Below, piece by piece: positions 5,576 to 6,551 of a stretch of 6,551 nt of DNA (its first letter is position 1; each line of letters begins with the position of its first letter). The DNA comes from Phascolarctobacterium succinatutens CAG:287 (GTDB lineage Bacteria; Bacillota; Negativicutes; Acidaminococcales; Acidaminococcaceae): positions 1 to 6,551 of the forward strand of contig NZ_FR892749.1 of assembly GCF_000434895.1 (NCBI RefSeq), in the 5' to 3' direction. The notes below the pieces were generated by a model, which ran no database searches, was not told the DNA's origin, and saw only the letters and a list, made by a program, of their open reading frames with translations. Both the position numbers and the translations under genes were made by a program.

Positions 5576-5619
5576 ATGTATACAATCGGCGTTAGCTACG
5601 AAAAATTATTTTATGACTA
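5576..5619 (+). pseudogene. Possible 5' remnant of a divergent gene
   Basis: A plus-strand ATG at 5576, preceded by the purine-rich GAGAGGAAGGGAA, opens a frame beginning MYTIGVSYEKLFYDY. After about 15 codons it runs into the antisense of the restriction endonuclease. These first codons read like a real N-terminus and face away from the M18 operon across a shared, repeat-rich regulatory region. One explanation is that the restriction-modification cassette replaced or interrupted this gene. The fragment is very short, so chance remains quite possible. Confidence 0.25.
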
Positions 5620-6495
5620 TCAGACAGCTAAATCTAAAGGAAGATCAGAAATGTCTTTTAACCTTTTTCCCTTAACTAAAGTATCCAATAAGTCATTAGC
5701 ATCTTCACTTCCTACTTCTTTGACTGCTCTAATCAATTCATACAAAGCAAAATGATACATACAGTCAATATCTCCTGTACCTAATGCTAATGAAGCTAAT
5801 CTACTGGGCAACGGTTCTGCTGTAACTACAACTATATGAGGTAAATGCCCTTTTCTATTTCTAATCAAATTTAAGGCTTCAGTCCTGCTGTTTTGAGCTC
5901 TATCACTTCTCATCGTAAATTTTGCTGATACGCTTGCATGCAAAACAGGTTTACCACCATTAGATTTTCTAACATCTGTCATCTTGCAAACATTATTACT
6001 AACTATTTCTTGTTTTATATTGATGAATTCGTCTTCCAATAAGTCTTTATATATTACAACATCTGGCGCTACTAAATAATCATTTCCTAAAGCAGCTGCT
6101 AGTCTAGCATTTTCAGCTGTTAATTCACTTAAATAAGCCAAATGCTCGTATTGCTCAAAATCACTAGTTTTAAGCCTATTATTATTTCCTAATTGTAATA
6201 TATGCCATGCTCCCGGCCTTAAATTTTGTAATTGAGGAAATGTATTACTCAAAAATTCCATAGTTAGTACTTCAAATTGTTTCCCAAGTGTTTGTCCATT
6301 TATTTTTTCAGATACATTAATTTTATGTTTTTGTTCTTCGACCAGAATGTCTATGACTTTTCTTGCTATTTTCTTAGAAGAATTACTGCTAGTATCAGCA
6401 TTAGACACTACTCCTTTACTATTTAAATTTAAGGTATTAGTCTCAAACAATCTCTTATGAAAATCAAATCTGGCTTTTTCAATCAATGCTTCCAT
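5620..6495 (-). CDS. NgoMIV-like type II restriction endonuclease
   Basis: This is a restriction enzyme expected to recognise GCCGGC, judged from close resemblance to NgoMIV as I remember that sequence. The 291 residues are near NgoMIV length. The active site is the variant PD-(D/E)XK type: Glu75 (GKQFEV), Asp145 (APDVV), Ser190 and Lys192 (VSAK), and Glu206 (SRTEAL). Each lies five residues beyond the NgoMIV positions I recall (70, 140, 185, 187, 201). The RSDR motif (196-199), which reads the CCGG core in NgoMIV, Cfr10I and relatives, is intact, as are RNRKGHLPHIVVVTAEP (212-228) and the C-terminal KRLKDISDLPLDLAV. NgoMIV is a homotetramer that works on two sites at once; this one probably does likewise. 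The ATG has AGGAG 10 bases upstream, inside the methyltransferase gene. AGA, TTA and AAT codons and low G+C set it apart from its neighbours. Confidence 0.93.
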   Translation of the reverse strand: MEALIEKARFDFHKRLFETNTLNLNSKGVVSNADTSSNSSKKIARKVIDILVEEQKHKINVSEKINGQTLGKQFEVLTMEFLSNTFPQLQNLRPGAWHILQLGNNNRLKTSDFEQYEHLAYLSELTAENARLAAALGNDYLVAPDVVIYKDLLEDEFINIKQEIVSNNVCKMTDVRKSNGGKPVLHASVSAKFTMRSDRAQNSRTEALNLIRNRKGHLPHIVVVTAEPLPSRLASLALGTGDIDCMYHFALYELIRAVKEVGSEDANDLLDTLVKGKRLKDISDLPLDLAV

Positions 6496-6551
6496 GCTCT
6501 AAACACTCCTTTATTTTTTTTCCAACAGCCATAGCAACTGGCGGGGGGAAA
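6479..6551 (-). CDS. C-terminal end of a DNA methyltransferase (partial, 5' end outside window)
   Basis: Read from the window edge, the minus strand encodes 23 residues and a TGA stop at 6481-6479. The first ten, FPPPVAMAVG, match the last conserved block of C5-cytosine methyltransferases, usually written as GNA(F/V)PPP followed by an A...G helix; here KKIKECLEHG follows. Immediately upstream of an NgoMIV-like endonuclease, this is very probably the cognate enzyme that modifies a cytosine in GCCGGC and protects the host. It overlaps the endonuclease start by 17 bases in a different frame and carries that gene's ribosome binding site, so the modification enzyme is translated first. The catalytic PCQ and ENV motifs would lie outside the window, so neither activity nor integrity can be judged. 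Confidence 0.8.
   Translation of the reverse strand, partial: FPPPVAMAVGKKIKECLEHGSID

Larger units (their letters stand above)
5620..6551 (-). other. AT-rich restriction-modification cassette
   Basis: This segment is visibly richer in A+T than the rest of the window (roughly a third G+C by eye, against nearly half in mreB and murA) and shifts to AGA for arginine. Together with the methyltransferase-endonuclease pair, this suggests a horizontally acquired cassette. Its left edge appears to be at or just below 5620. The right edge is outside the window, so flanking duplications cannot be sought. Confidence 0.6.

Overview
The window reads as a chromosomal stretch of a Bacillota bacterium. The signs are strong AGGAGG-type ribosome binding sites, a TTG start, short terminators with a stem and U-run, and a MurA gene directly followed by an Mbl-type MreB gene. 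Negativicutes (Acidaminococcaceae-like) is my best guess for the lineage, but it is an inference with no marker gene behind it. Every gene I can support lies on the minus strand, so the layout below runs from high to low coordinates.

Right end (about 5620-6551): an AT-rich segment with a type II restriction-modification cassette. The last 23 codons of a DNA methyltransferase, probably a C5-cytosine enzyme, enter from the window edge. They overlap by 17 bases a complete restriction endonuclease that looks strongly like NgoMIV (site GCCGGC). Its base composition and codon choice (AGA, TTA, AAT) differ from the rest of the window, which suggests horizontal acquisition. The cassette ends next to a short plus-strand reading frame with its own start, possibly the remnant of a gene that once diverged from the peptidase operon.

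Middle (3388-5480): a two-gene, translationally coupled operon. It holds an M18-family metallo-aminopeptidase and an unrecognised 229-residue soluble protein that starts inside the aminopeptidase stop (ATGA). A perfect 16-bp inverted repeat and a 26-bp-spaced direct repeat lie upstream. A strong stem-loop at 3303-3340 closes the operon.

Intergenic block 2967-3387 (421 bases): no convincing gene. It contains three palindromes whose centres are exactly 32 bp apart. The first two 23-mers differ only by a dyad-symmetric pair of substitutions. A promoter for the next small gene has a 14-bp palindrome between its -35 and -10 boxes.

Left half: a 61-residue helical protein gene with its own promoter and terminator, then the cell-wall operon murA-mreB (1356-2621 and 317-1342) behind a good sigma-A-type promoter, ending at a terminator at 283-308. 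MurA makes the first committed peptidoglycan precursor step and MreB/Mbl organises elongation of the wall, so the pair joins precursor supply and wall geometry. The leftmost 280 bases hold no gene I can support, but are dense in inverted repeats and contain a GC-rich repeat-like stretch.

The features most worth checking are the 32-bp palindrome array, the NgoMIV-like cassette with its possible insertion scar, and the uncharacterised partner of the M18 peptidase.
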